Positions 33,901 to 46,560 of a stretch of DNA of 64,000 nucleotides are shown here, one piece after another; position 1 is the first letter of the stretch; each line of letters opens with the position of its first letter. The DNA comes from Blasia pusilla (Eukaryota > Marchantiophyta > Marchantiopsida > Blasiales). Position numbers and translations under genes: made by a program. The notes below the pieces were generated by a model. It was not told the DNA's origin, ran no database searches, and saw only the letters and a program-made list of their open reading frames with translations. The stretch spans positions 33,790,001-33,854,000 of the forward strand of contig CM114274.1 of assembly GCA_050084515.1 (NCBI GenBank). The letters run 5' to 3'.

Positions 33901-36814
33901 AGTCTGAGTATAAGGAACTAGAACTTTAAAAACACACATTTGCTGGCACAATTTTGCTTGAAGATATCACCTCCTCCTGGGGTTATTTCGGGAAAACGAA
34001 TGTACAGAAAGAGACTCAAATGCAAAGAAGTCCTTTGGAACCTTTTCAAATGGATCTCACCTCAATGAAGCCATCCACTGATGACGATACCAGGTACTGC
34101 CCATCTGGAGAAAATGCTGCACATTCTGGATGACTCTGCTTTCCAAACTGCACAAAACAGTAAAGGTCCCAATTTTGGTGTCAGCTGAAGAGTAGATGAC
34201 TTAACTCTTTGCACAGTTCATCATGAATGCGCTGTACAAAGAGTAAACAGGCTCTGACTTCCCTCTTGATCATTGTTGTCCACAATTGAAGATAAGGAAT
34301 TAGTCCAGACTGGGTCCAGCATACAGTCATAAATAAGGAGAACATATCAAAAGTTTGCTAAATGGTTGAGTGTAGTTTGAGGAGATCTTATAGGGACATT
34401 GAAATGAAAACTGGAGTGTCTTCAAAACACAGGGGGCAGATATGAGAAATGAAATAGTCTTTACTTCTGGTTTTTCAAGGGCCTAAAAGAAAAGCACTAA
34501 GAATACAGATATGTTCATCAAGTGATGAATGGTAAAAGCCAGAACTGTACTTTGATTAAATGACCGAGTGTCGTAGGGTAGGTTTCTTCCTCATCTGCCT
34601 TTACAGCAGCAGCACCTTTAAACAAATCGAACTGAGTCCCTGGAGGCAAAAGCCCTGTATGACGAACAAAGTAATGTAAGTTGATATGCTTACAACAGAC
34701 TGATGCGGTTAGAGTTACAAGCCCTGGGATGGAACACTGAACAGAATGGAATCCAAGTTCGACCTAAGAGTCAAAACAGTTCAATACAGAAGTTTTCGCA
34801 GAGCTTTTTTGAGATTCGAGATTTTAAAAAAGAATGAATCTGGCATTATGAGCAGGGACAATGCAAAAAAACCCCTACTGGAAACTGCAGCGGTTGGAAA
34901 TTTTCTCATTTGGATATTCAGCTGCATGAAAGCTATACTAAAATTCATAACCAAATCATCCCAAAAACTCTCCAAAGTGAATTTTACCAAGAAGGCTAAA
35001 ATCCTTCACACTATCATCTCAATTGAGAAGTAAGGTACCTTGATGTTGCTGCCACTTCAGAGCTTGGCCAATCAAAGCCATCAATCTTGATGGCGGTACC
35101 ACAGTGACTTCAGCAGATAAGGCTGCAAACCAAAGTACCAATTATGAAAGACATACCCAAACGAGAGAAAGAAAGAATTCGTCTTTCTTTGAGAGTGAAA
35201 TCTGATCTGGCCAAACAGGAAAGTAGAAATTCATGTAGTGATTCAAAATTCAAGCAACTCTTCCTCCAGCTTGGCATTCTCAGGCAGGAGCATTGTAACT
35301 TCTGGTCATCAAAATTAGAACAGTTAGTCAGGAAAAGTGTACCCAGTTGTAGAGAAGCATTCACTTTCACATTAAATCAAACCCTGTGGTAGAGATAACT
35401 TATTTGAAAGAAACCCAAATTAAGACACTCTCAAGGTTTACTCTAAAACAGAATACAACCCGCACAATCCGTAATAATGATTAAGAGGGGACACTAACTT
35501 GACTTTTCAACTCGGGGAATGGCTGAAAAGTGTCTTTCCGAGCAGGGAAAAAAACTCTGGCCATGTTTCAATTTTGTAACATAATTTAGTGAAGGAGAAA
35601 CTTTTAAGTCCAACATTATTTTCGAGATACATGGCCCAGTGCAACGCATGGGCATGATGATATACTGGAACTCAATGTAGATAGACATAAGGAGATGAGC
35701 TGCCTAAAGGTACTAACCTTGAGCTATCTGGGCTCTGCGTCTCTCCTTTGATGATTCTTGATAAGCCTATAGACAAAAGAATCAATCAGGATGCCAACTG
35801 GTCATTAAATTCAAAGCATCTAATACATAGGTGGTCTCGTATATTTGATACTGTTCACATGTATCTAAGTGAAGCATCTAGGAAAACGAATAAGAATTAC
35901 ATCACTACCTCAAGCCCAGAACTCCCCATAGGCATAAGCCATCTGAGGCCAAACAGTGCTCATTTACCTCCCGGGGATCGAAATATGTCTTCACTAGTAG
36001 ATGTTCAAGACGCAGGTAGCGTTCAGGCTGCTCCTGCTTCATGAAACTCATTGCTTGCGTTTGACGCAGAATTGCCCTCGCTGTATCCAGCTCCCTCAGC
36101 TCTATCATTTCCAAAACAATCTACTAGGAGCAAGCCAGTCTCATCAGACTTTTAGGAATTTATTTTCACTTTGAGCTCAGGCCAGACAAAATTTTCTTGT
36201 CATCACGCCAAAAAATCACCAAATAAAGTAAAATTCTGTACCATTCTATCATTCGACAGTGACGATACTTCCTTTCGCATTCCCAGATGATGGATTGAGA
36301 AGCATGCTTGATGCTGGTGTGTTTACCTGCTCGTAAAGATCTTCCAGCTTCTTTCTGGGAAGCTTCAGCTGGGCCACCTGAGGCAGAACAGCATCCCAGC
36401 GCCCATTGTTGATGTCTCCCACAAAAGTCTCAAGACTGTCAACCGTGTTCAGGGAAACCTGACACTCATTCTGAAGAGTTTGGAAAGTCTGCTGCAAAGA
36501 ATTCTCTTTGCAGAACTGCAATACTATTTTGATGACACTGCATCAAGAAACCAAAACGAATTGTAAGCCACCGTCCTGAGAGAAGGAAAAATATCTTCCA
36601 TATAACTTCCGGCTCTCCGACCCTGAAACACTCAGCATGCCGCATTTCTTCCGCGCGACTATTCCCGAAACTGATTGAAGATCCCTCTCCCAGTATGGCC
36701 CCAGATTTCCCCGTGGCAAAGTTTTCCGCAACGTGAAAAGCTTACAGCATGACAGAAAACCTCAAATCCTGAACCAAAATCTTACTCGCGTGCCTCGATT
36801 TCGAGAGTGGACAT
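30992..36814 (-). CDS. SMU1: SMU1: LisH-CTLH-WD40 spliceosome-associated protein
   Basis: SMU1 is a nuclear pre-mRNA splicing factor that partners with RED. Traceable minus-strand exons are 36814-36786, 36537-36327, 36120-35968, 35766-35718, 35122-35039, 34654-34551, 34147-34061, 33759-33706, 33387-33292, 33168-33041, 32600-32474, 32327-32268, 32112-32047, about 32009-31965, 31648-31548, 31344-31293 and 31090-30992. They total 514 residues, the usual SMU1 length. The start is [10 protein letters not shown]. The LisH/CTLH region includes [18 protein letters not shown] and [18 protein letters not shown] repeats follow, with [54 protein letters not shown] and the terminal NTMKLWKP. Two oddities: the exon 9 donor is GC rather than GT, and the small exon encoding [11 protein letters not shown] lacks a visible AG acceptor where a 50-bp duplication abuts it. 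Confidence 0.93.
31881..32049. repeat. Direct duplication of ~52 bp within SMU1
   Basis: GTGCAATTGACCACAATAAA plus GAGAACAGAAGAAA occurs at about 31881-31935 and again at about 31993-32049, separated by about 58 bp. The right copy occupies all of the gap between the exon ending at 32047 and the small exon 32009-31965, and reaches into the 5' part of that small exon. The left copy lies in the next intron. Confidence 0.85.
35631..35670 (+). repeat. Weak Helitron-like terminus in an SMU1 intron
   Basis: CCCAGTGCAACGCATGGG, a short imperfect hairpin, is followed by CATGATGATATACTGG. It resembles the hairpins at 946-972 and 14752-14785 but lacks a clear CTAG-T end. It lies in the intron between exons 4 and 5 of SMU1. 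Confidence 0.2.
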
Positions 36815-37123
36815 GACACCCCTCTAGCAGCACCCAGTGCTGCAAGCTTCGCCCACTCAGGTGATAAAACCTTGACTCTAGGCGAGCAATCGGATCCAAT
36901 TTCACAGTCCTTCACCTTTCCTTTCCTTCCCCTCAACTCTATAGGCCCAGGTCTGTCCTGTGTACAACCCTAACGCTACTCCCATTTCGCTGTTTCTCTT
37001 CACTTCACCTCTTACCCGTAACATAACGATGGCGTCTTAGAATTCTTAGCATTCCTCCGAAGATACGTAAAACCCACCAAATTGTAAGGCGCCAAGCTAG
37101 GAAAATGTAATAATACTAGTCTA

Positions 37124-37150
37124 CTAGTAAGAATGCCCTGCCATGCACGG
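37124..37150 (-). repeat. Helitron-like 3' terminus
   Basis: On the minus strand, a CCCGTGCATGGCAGGG hairpin-like segment is followed by CATTCTTACTAG and then T. The last 13 bases match the end at 14752-14785, so two copies of one family are present in the window. Confidence 0.4.
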
Positions 37151-38146
37151 GATAAAATTTTGAACTTATTTGAATGCACTATTTTTGAATTTTATAATAT
37201 GCTTAACTTCTCAACACTTAAACATAAGAGCTTCTCTCATATCATAATTGATTATCGTTATGTTCCCTAAAGATCGTATCCATCCAATTTTGATGAAACA
37301 TGCTCTTCCCTTCAAATTAATCGATATCTTGGTAGCCCCACAGTATTTATTTGAAAGTATTCTTATAATATTAATTTATTAAATAAATAGAATATTCTCA
37401 TTAGAAAAAAAATACCCAAGTTCGGTCATTGTTAGTAGGAGAGAATGGTCACACATACCGTAAGTAGTTGGACTTAGACTAAGTGTTTCGGATAGTGGTC
37501 GTTGTTGTAAATATGAGTATTCACAATAAGAAATGTATACAATCCACTACCGTTGCATACAAGCGCTGTTTTTGGATTCTCATGAGAGTGGATATAAATG
37601 GATTGGAGGGCACACAACTTGAAGATCTTCACCTACATCTCTTCATGTCAATGCAAGTTTCTCAATCAAATACTGAATTTTTTTCGTGGAGCAGTAGTGA
37701 TCTCCATCCAATTTACAACCAGCATCGAGTTCAAAGTCCCCCCCCCCCCTTGGAATAAGCCGGATTCTACGAAGTGTGTTGTTCTTGCTATTTTTGTTCC
37801 ACCATTACTCACAAAACTCGACAAGCTTCGTGACGATGCGATCGAGAGGGTTTAAAGGATGTTCAAAATGGAAAGGAAGGTTTGGGGCGGAGAATAGGAT
37901 TTATTTGTGATTATTCACAATAGATTTCTTTTTGGAGATGATTCTCTTGTTTCTACCTCGTAAGAGGTGCATGCAACATTGCAACAGAGGGACGGATAAG
38001 GAGGATACGCGCTATCTCAAATTTATGTCAATGGAGTAAAAGTTCGCACGACTAGAAATATTATCAACTTTCCTAAAGTAGATGGCAGCGTAGCTTTTGA
38101 AAAAGACTTGAGATTTCTCAAGAGTCAAATTCGTGTCAATGTGAGT

Positions 38147-38150
<4 letters not shown>

Positions 38151-38210
<60 letters not shown>
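38151..38210. repeat. (GA)n microsatellite
   Basis: This is a perfect GA dinucleotide run of 60 bp. A second (GA)n run of about 30 bp lies at 38828-38858. The Glu/Arg-repeat ORF across the first run is an artefact. Confidence 0.97.
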
Positions 38211-38212
<2 letters not shown>

Positions 38213-38376
38213 TTCACATGGAGCCGTCCTTCTTTGGCTTTGTTTCCACCCGGATTGGTTCAGAGTGAGACAACAGAGCCGTACAAACGTGTGTGGCTAC
38301 AAAGGCCTCTATTCACACTCTTTGGTTTTCTTCTTTAAGTCCGTTTCTCACCTTCCACCCTGCTTGTAAGGTCGAG

Positions 38377-38824
38377 CCGCAATCTCACATCTTTTAGGAT
38401 AGATTGGCGAGATCTAGTAGAGATCCTTAGAGGAAATTAGAGGAAAATCTCAAGAGGTCAAGGATGACCTATTAAGGTCAAAGGTAACCAGAGAGAGTAG
38501 GTTTTCCCTTCGTTCCGGCTCATTTGAAGCCATAGTGAGAAACTTACTATTTCGAGTAAGTTTCCATTTTGAGTATAGTTGATGTTTCATTTTGGGAAGT
38601 GACCCTTTACCTCCTATAGTAGGTCAAAAGCCAAGGAGGTGACCTATGATCATGGGTTACTATGGAGAGAGCTTGGGAGAGGGAAGGGGATATACCTCAA
38701 GGAGAGAGAGCTTGAAAGCTCATTCTCTCATTGTTGAACCTCTTCGCATGAGGCGACGAAGCTATGGTCCTCCTTGCCTTGTGTGTGTAACCCAAGCCTC
38801 TCATTAGGAGAGTGGTTTTGGTTT

Positions 38825-38861
<37 letters not shown>

Positions 38862-38915
38862 TCTATGGTGGCAAAGCTTTGAAATCTACTCTACATGCAA
38901 CCAAATCTATCAAAC
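38377..38915 (+). repeat. Older terminal-repeat relic related to the gypsy element
   Basis: From TCACATCTTTTAGGATAG through CTACTCTACA the sequence parallels the 514-bp terminal repeat of the gypsy element (43191-43704). Shared segments include AAGCCAAGGAGGTGAC, GAGAGAGCTTGGGAGAGG and AACCCAAGCCTCTCATTAGG. It is clearly more diverged than the pair at 43191 and 52865 are from each other, so the family has been present for a long time. Confidence 0.75.
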
Positions 38916-38959
38916 ATTCAGCAGTATCCGGTAGTGTTGGAGGTAGTACAAGTGGTGAT

Positions 38960-39210
38960 ACAATTCTTACGGGCTCTCGATTTGGATTCTCCAAGTGGAG
39001 ATCTCATAGAGGAAATGGCTTATAGCTTACGCTAGGGCTCCATGCGCGGAGCTCGATTGGAGCATCAGAGGTATATTGGGTGGTGAGACAATTCTTACGG
39101 GCTCTCGAGTTGGATTCTCCAAGTGGAGATCTCAAAGAGGAAATAGCTTGTAGCTTACGCAGGGTCTCCATGCGGAGAGCTCGATTGGAGCATCACAGGT
39201 ATATTAGGCA
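38960..39210 (+). repeat. Tandem duplication, ~127-bp unit
   Basis: A unit containing CAATTCTTACGGGCTCTCGA and, further on, TTGGATTCTCCAAGTGGAGA occurs at about 38960-39086 and again at about 39087-39210. The copies differ by a few substitutions and small indels. It directly follows the terminal-repeat relic and probably belonged to the same old element. Confidence 0.8.
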
Positions 39211-42200
39211 ATCAATGCGAGCAAGTTGGGAATGTGATCTGCCAGTTGTTGGACTGTTGCAAGCTCAAGTATAGCCACAACCTTATCCCAATTTAAAAAA
39301 CCTTCCTACAATCGAATTGTTGTCTACAACCACGAGGCAATAGTGCCACACTAAAGTCCACCTATGACTATTTGATATCTATATCAATATCGATGTTCTT
39401 CCTTATCAATTCGGCCTTCAACCAATACACCTGACATCTCCCCCGCAACCACTCTACATTCTCGGTGTTCATTGAGGAACACGGTGTGTCCATCGTGAAC
39501 GTACTCAATTTGTACACTCCGAAGAGGATTCATGAAATGCGTGAGACATGCCTCCATCCTTCCCAATTTGGTCTACAACAATCCCTAGAGCACAATCCAA
39601 GATGCATTTTAGTTCGGCTTATTCAAGGTCATTGAAAGAGTTGCAAGTTACTAGAGATTAGTAAATAGGAATTTGAATGTCACAATTCCCCCTCAGTATT
39701 CTTGAACCAACAAGATTTCCATATGCACCATTGAGAAATCCATTCCTTATGAATAATTAAATTTTTGCCCTCTCTATTCATCAATGGGCAGCTAGAGAAT
39801 TTGATGTTAGTTTATGATATCTACAAGTTAAAAATAGGATCCGCCCTAAGCATAGAGGAGGCAAAAGGTTGAGCCCAAGGTAAAAACTTCTTGGCCAACG
39901 TCCGCCAACCGACCTACGTACAAGAGTTTTTCCACAAACTTCCCTTCTAGGGAATTTTGATCGAATTGACTCCTTTCCTTCGAGAAATCATGATTCTTTA
40001 TGCCTGCTCCTTTTTTAGGAGATGTAGGAGAAGTATTAATTGCGGAAAAAGTGAATGTGGTAACCTTTATATGCGAGATTTGTCACTTTCACATTGTTAA
40101 GGATGAAGAACAATGACAAGCTTAATTGTCCTAACAAGATAATCGTCACCATCACACATATTTGAAAAATCACCTTGAGCCTACCCTCTACCACAACTCA
40201 AAATTTCCCTTAGCCTAGAGCTCCAACTCACCTCCATCGAGAGCTCCAACTTCAACTCCATCCATAATTACGACTCCCTTGACACCAATTTTGGTTGTGC
40301 AGCTCCCCAACTCCAACTTTGGTTATGCAAGCTCCCCGAGTAATATCAAAGTACCAATCATAACTATCACACATTTGCGTGGATACAATAGCGCCTCCCC
40401 TCACACAATAACACCTCTAACTAACCAATTTCATATGAACTTTTGTGCAAAGCCTCTACCAGGAAAAAATAAAGGTAGTGCACCTTTCGATGCCAGATGA
40501 AAAAATTTCCACAGCCCCTACAAGCCAAAAATGAAAGCACCGCACTTTAAGGTAACAAATTTGATTGGGAGGAAGAAACAATCTTGCGTCCCATAAGGTG
40601 AAACAATAAAAATAATAAAAATAGTTAGCTTCACTTCTTAAAGATAGACTTCTATAGTGTTTTTTTTTTTCTAATTCCTTTCTACATTTTAGTAATCCCC
40701 CATGTTTTGTTAATAGAATAGATATTACTAAATTTCTTAGCTTCATTCCATAGAACTTGTTGACCCAAATAAGACATACTAGTTGGCATGCTCGTGTTTA
40801 GCGTACTCAAATACCTTTTTTAAAATTATATTTTTACTTTAATTTTAAATATAATTTACTTTTTTATTTTAAAAATTATTTTACTTCCAATTTTCTAAAA
40901 ATACTTATATTTTAATTAAATTTTAAATAATACCCCACTCCCTCAATAATGTCTCCATAAAATTTTACACAATACTTCTCCTCCACTCCTACCACCTAAA
41001 TAACACTCACTAATTAACTTATTAGTTAATCGTGGTTAATGAAGTCATTTTCCTCTTCCATTCAGATTCATTTTCAATTATCTAGTGTGAATTAAGCAAA
41101 AAAATTGCAAATTTATGTGTATTATTTCTTATTATCTTACTATTTTGTTTTATTATGCATATAGGGTCACCAATTATAATATAAAATTATTTTTTACCTT
41201 CCTAGATGTCCAAGATGATTCTCTTGTGATTCCATAGCTCCATATATTATTCTCTAATTTCATGTACTATTAATAGAATTTATTGTAAGATCAAATAAAA
41301 AATTTCTTACATGATTTAGCCGGTCCATCCTTACCCTCACTATGTCTAATTGTCCTCTCTCCTTCCCAAAATTGCACCAAAATGGATAAGTCCATCCATG
41401 TGACGGACATTCCAAACCGATTACCAACGTGGGTTTTTTCAGAGTTTAGATGTCGTGAGAATAGATGTGGGTTGGGATAAAGAGTGCAAGGTTGCACAAG
41501 GACAAAGTCAGAGTCCGCAGACTTAAGTCTGTCTTGAGGAGAGATATGTCTATGGGGGCTAGAACGAAGGATGCAAGGTTGGACGTGGACATGTCTATGT
41601 CCGCGGACTTGTGTTTGTCTTGAGGACGGACATGTCTATATACGAAGGCGCGGTATCCGTGAAACGCATCGGGCCCGTGCCGACCGAACACTCTGCCCTT
41701 GCTCGAGTAGCCCGCATCTCATCCCTACAGCCCGACTCTCACTTTTGTTGCTCGAGATCTAGCCCGCGTCACATACGAGTTTGGCACGCATCCCAAACTG
41801 CCCCAATTTTTCATGTTGAGTCCATGTTGAGCATGCAAGAGGCACGTTGGAGGCCTATGACTAGCTCGCAAGCGGACTTAAGGCCTGCGCCCAACCCGCG
41901 CATGGGCTCTTAACATGCACCTAGTCCACACGTGGACTCAAGGCCCCCGTCTAGCCCATGTCCAATCCTCCAATCCTAGCTCACCATGTGGCACTATTGT
42001 ACTCGTCCTCCAAGCCCGAACTCGGCCCGCATCCCACAAACCCTGCGAGGACACGTGGCAGAGTTTGATTTGTGGGGGATGAGTGCGACCTAACCTCCCC
42101 CTTCCTAACTTCTAAAATGGTTTGAAACATAACCCATAAGCAAAGGGCCCACAAGTAGGGCCAAAAATGCTCATAAGGGGGTGATTATGGGCTAAGTGCG

Positions 42201-43190
42201 TTCCTCACATTTTCTCTCAATTTTCATGTTTCTCCTCCTTATCTTTGAGAGCGGGATTAGTTTTGGATTAGGCCCCAAGTTTCATTGGTGCCTTGAGAGC
42301 TAAGGGCTTTCAAGGTTGCTAAAAATATCGATGACTTTATTGTTAATTGGATTAATTACCTGCCCCTATGCGAGCAAAGATAGGGGCACTTTTATCCTAA
42401 AATTGGGAAATTTTGGAAGAACTAACCGCTAAGAGTAGGGCGGTTTTTTTTGCCAACCTCACGCTGGTATGTAAGCAATAAGTGACATAATCTAAATTCC
42501 AAGTAGAAAAAATCAAGGGGTACAAAAATCAAAAAAATATTTTATGTTACATATACATTTAATATAACAAATTATATTAAAATGCCAAAGTTAAAAAATA
42601 CCTAGCTTAAAAGGTTGAATAACATAAATCTTTCGTTGGTACATACCTTGGTGAAATATGTTAAAGTACATGAAGAAATTTTGTATAAATGCTTTGGGTT
42701 GGTTCATGTCGACACAATATCATCAAAAGACTTTCGAAACATCCGGAACGTTTTGAGGACATGTATCTCTGCATCCTTATAATGTTGAATTTTTTTTCAA
42801 GGCCAGAAGACCTCCCAACACTGAGTTAAAATTCCAAACCCTATAACACAAAGGAGAATCTTAAACGCTTTTCAAAAGACAAATGCCATGATTTGAACCG
42901 TTCAAATCAGATCTAGTGTGGTGTCACACCTCTCTCACAAGTTTCAAGGAAATCCAACAGTCTAACCTCATGTGTCCTCCCCTCCAACATGGGAGTTGCA
43001 AACTCGTGAGCCGGAGAACACAACTTGCTCTTTGTTTATTTTCAGGTGTTGAAACTTTGCATGGGCATGTGCTAGAGGATTTGGAAGTTATTTAAAAAGT
43101 TTCAGGTCTTTTGGGTTTGGAAAGATGGAATTATAAACCAGAGATAACATTTCTTTTGGGATGTTTATTTTGAAAGTGAAACATGCAACT
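39211..43190. other. Repeat debris without recognised genes
   Basis: No conserved protein was recognised. The part 40800-41280 is very AT-rich, and a Helitron-like 3' end lies on the minus strand at 40779-40800. A degenerate duplication of about 75 bp (GCAAGGTTG, then GTCCGC(A/G)GACTT and GTCTTGAGGA) occurs at about 41487-41560 and 41570-41642. The segment 41690-42060 is GC-richer, with recurrent CCCGCATC/CCCGCGTC words, and looks like part of an old element. Sequence 42400-43190 has nothing recognisable. Confidence 0.4.
40779..40800 (-). repeat. Helitron-like 3' terminus
   Basis: On the minus strand the sequence reads TAAACACGAGCATGCCAACTAG followed by T. It closely resembles the plus-strand ends at 1562-1583 and 946-972. 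Confidence 0.35.
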
Positions 43191-43704
43191 TATCACGTCT
43201 TTTAGGATAGATCGGTGGGATCTAATAGAGCGCCTTCATGAGTAGAAGAGGACACGCCCAGTAGGTCGAGGGTGACCTGCTGAGGCCCTTGGAAACCTGA
43301 GATAGCAGGTTTCCCCTTCGTTTCGGCTCATTTGGAGCCATATTGAGGAACTTACTATTTTAGGTAAGTACCATTTTGAGTATATGATCGACTTACTATT
43401 TTTGGTACGTGGCCCTTGACCTCCTACATCAGGTCAAGAGCCAAGGAGGTGACTTGGGAGAATAGGTTACCATGGAGAGAGCTTGGGAGAGGAGAGGGGT
43501 ATACCTCAAGGAGAGACAGCTTGAGAGCTCATTCTCTCTTTGTTGAACCTCTTGGCATGAGGCGGCGGAGCTATGGTACCTTGCCTTGTGAGTGTAACCC
43601 AAGCCTCTCATTAGGAGAGTGGGTTTGGTTTGACATGAGAGAGAGTGCACACCTTTGAGAGCTATGGTGTAAGATGGTGGAGAGAGAGATTGGATCTTAC
43701 TTTA
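43191..43704 (+). repeat. Left 514-bp terminal repeat (block B)
   Basis: It starts TATCACGTC and ends TTACTTTA, and matches 52865-53378 with about three differences. Unlike the right end, it lacks the 127-bp block A on either side. No convincing tRNA primer-binding site follows it. Confidence 0.88.
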
Positions 43705-45655
43705 CAAAGAGAGAATGAGAGAATGAGAGAGTGAGAGAGCTTCATGGGGGAGCTCGCTGGTCACTCGCTGTTTTTTCAGGTTGGGGACCGTGTTCCCCGT
43801 TCAGCGGTTCATGGGAGTGCTCACCGGAGCAAGGGCTGCTTTCATTACTCTTTGCATTTGCCGATTTTTCGTGTGGAAGAGTGGCGCACGGAAGCGCTGC
43901 CCAATTTCTGATAAGGATTGAGTATGGGGGCGGGTTGCCCCATGCTGGTGCTCTCGAGAGCACCATGTAGCTTGCTGATATGTATATTTACAAATGTTAT
44001 ATTTTCGTTGGGAGAAATCAGCGCGGGAGCGCTGCCAAATTTTGTGTAGGAGAAAGAGACATTGGGCTTTACGACAGTCCCCGTCAGTTTTTACTGAAAT
44101 GTCTGATTCTAAATATTTTTGATGGTAGCGTAGATCATGAAGCTATGCGCGCTGTGCAACAAAGAGTGCACAATTTGGAGTTGCGAGCAAAAAGTTATGG
44201 GCAATCTTGTAAAGCTGCCATTGCTAGGCGATTTTTAGGGTTAAATCGTGCAAACCCTAAATCAGCCGCCACACCGGAGGCGGCCGTCGCCATCATAGTC
44301 ACCGTCAACGGTCGATGGTCAACCGTCACCGTCATCGGTCGGCCGTCACCATCAGCGGCCAACCGTCACTATCAAGGGTCCACCGTCCATTGTCCACCCT
44401 TTGGGTGCCATTTCCGCCATTACGGAGTGGAGGGTCTTCCATGACGTTCGTTGATTCCTTGACTTGCGTCGCCACCACGTACTTTGTTTTGGCCACCACC
44501 GTCATCGCAGTTTCTTCATCAACTTGTGAAGGCAGATGACCTCCGGTTAAGGTGTTTGAGTTTTGATTTCATGCTGCTATGTTGTGATTGGTAGCCGCTC
44601 GACGACGATCGAGTATCGTGCCGTGATCCCGTAGCCGCAACGCGCCGCCGATTGCCGCGCCATGCCGCTCGTGGCCGCACCGCACCATCTCGATCGCGGA
44701 GCCGCACCGTCATTGTGGATCAGAGTGTGGGATTATTATTGATTGAGGAGGGTATGCCGCCGAGTGCCGCATCCCAAAGATCGGGGCGTGCCGTTCGTGA
44801 GCCGTTCCTGCGTCGCTTGTAACGCCGCACCGTTCCGTTGGGACCGCACTGTCTATCGAGGAGTTTTGAGTAGCATCAGTAGGGGAGGAGTATGACTTGC
44901 TGATTGGAGGAGTTGTCTCCACGATCGAGTTGGGGTCGAGATTTGCAGTTGCTCAGGAGCGACATCGACATGTGTTCAGGTTATCCATTCTGGTCCTTTA
45001 CCCTGCACGTGTGAGGGATTCTGGGATTTATTTGGGGATATTGGGTGTGTGGATGCTGAGAGCATCATTTATGTATGTGGTTTAGGGGACATAGACCTAT
45101 GTGGGATGTCCGGAGTTGAGGGTAGGTTGTCGATGAGATGATAGCATGGTCGATTTGCTGCACCACGCCGCGTGTTGCCGCACGTTACACGTCTCGGGAT
45201 AGAGAGTGTAGATCGAGTGCCGCATGTTTGGGATGAGTGATTGAGGGATTCCTCACGAGGTTCAGAGTGATCGGGTGAGAGGGCACGAGGGTCATCACGG
45301 AGTCTGTTCGGGACTTTGAGAGGCGAGGTGGTGAACCCGAGAGTAGCTCTAGAGGTTTTACGCGGAGTAGCGCGAGGTTTCGAGGGTCTCCACGTGAGGG
45401 ACCACCTCGACCTCCTTCTGTGTCATCGTTAGACGAGGGGGAGGGTGTAGAGGAGTTTGTGAGCACATCGCCACATATTGTGAGTGGTCCTACCGGTTGG
45501 GCGCATTGAGATGGACGACGGGGTAGAGGACGCGTGAGGTTTTCAGTCGAGGGGCACGATTGAGTTGCGATTTTATAGCAGAGTTTAGGAGTTGGTGCGA
45601 CTCCCGGCCGGGCCAGGAACTCTAGAGAGTTCAACCCGTTCTGACATGGAACGGT
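43705..45655 (+). other. Gypsy element leader and gag-proximal region, decayed
   Basis: This long 5' internal region contains a GC-rich imperfect minisatellite of ACCGTCA-type units (about 44290-44400). It also contains fragments of reading frames, such as the frame around FERRGGEPESSSRGFTRSSA at about 45315-45375, broken by stops. The part 44880-45510 has a diverged homologue on the minus strand at about 59128-59766. It probably encodes the N-terminal part of gag. Confidence 0.55.
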
Positions 45656-46560
45656 ATGTTCCAGCATTTAGAGGGGGCGCCCATGGACGATTACCATGAG
45701 TTCTCTCAGAGATATGCATGTGAGATGGAGGCGTGGAGGCTCTACTATGACCCACATTATGTGTCATGGACGGAGCCGTTCCCAGATGAGGAGGAGGAGT
45801 CAGGAGAGGCTACTGCCTCTTCCACTAGTGAAGTTTTAGGAGGGGTCACTCGCACGGGAGCAGTTGCACCGTCTAGTCGGGTTCGTCCCAGGTTCAACCT
45901 TGTGGTTGAGTTCTTTGCTGAGTTGAGGGCGAGCTACCAGGGGGTACGGACGGAGAAGTTGCGGAGCATCCACGCCTTCTAGAGGCGCTCGGGTGAGAGT
46001 TTGTGTGAGGCTTACACTCGCTTGCGCCGGTTGATCAACGTCACGTAGGGGGTGACAGAGGCTCAGGCTATCCAGTCATGGTATGCGATGCTGGACCGGA
46101 CCCTGCGGACACGGGTGCGGGAGGGGGTGCTTCTTATGAACACCTCCCCTACGTTGAGAGATGTTTTTAGGACTGCCGAGAACATTGAGTGCAACATGGC
46201 GGAGGAGAGCGTAGCCACCATGGGTTATGGGCGAGAGGAGTCACGATTGTCTGAACCACCTGTGCAGCAACGTGGACTCCGAGATAGGTCGACCGTGGCA
46301 CCACAAGCTTCGGGAGGATATCGAGAGGCCGTGCCACAGAGACCTGCGCCTTCATATGCGGCTCAGCAGCAGCCGCCTACTATTACTTGTTGGTCATGTG
46401 GTGGAGCCCATCATCAGCGCGATTGCACTCGTTAGGGTCATGAACGTGTGCCTTAGCATGGAGGAGGAGATGGTGCTGCACCAGGAGGTTATCAGAGTGA
46501 CTATTGTCAGAGGTATGGTCATACACGCGCCAGGTGTTTTAGTTTACATCTGAGTTACGC
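45656..46560 (+). pseudogene. gag: capsid-like region and zinc knuckle
   Basis: Frames at 45656-45982 and 46052-46435 are separated by a stop. Together they cover a retrotransposon gag-like helical region (FNLVVEFFAELRASYQG, then the segment after TEAQAIQSWYAML). They end in a zinc knuckle, CWSCGGAHHQRDC (46390-46428), of the Cx2Cx3Hx4C spacing common in plant gypsy gags. A second, damaged knuckle (DYCQRYGHTRARC) follows in another frame at about 46498-46538; its second Cys appears replaced by Tyr. Gag would form the virus-like particle and bind the RNA. Confidence 0.75.

Larger units (their letters stand above)
36815..38376. other. SMU1 promoter side and AT-rich repeat debris
   Basis: The first few hundred bases upstream of 36814 should hold the SMU1 promoter; no element is assigned. 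From about 37100 the sequence is AT-rich, with a Helitron-like 3' terminus on the minus strand at 37124-37150. A 60-bp (GA)n microsatellite occupies 38151-38210. The ORFs at 37483-37855 have no recognisable features. Confidence 0.4.

Noticed and set aside
38145-38369. Glu/Arg-repeat ORF
   Set aside because: It is the translation of the (GA)n microsatellite plus flank.
43416-43658. ORF duplicated at 53090-53332
   Set aside because: It lies entirely within the terminal repeats of the gypsy element. The repetition is explained by the repeat, and no protein family is recognisable.
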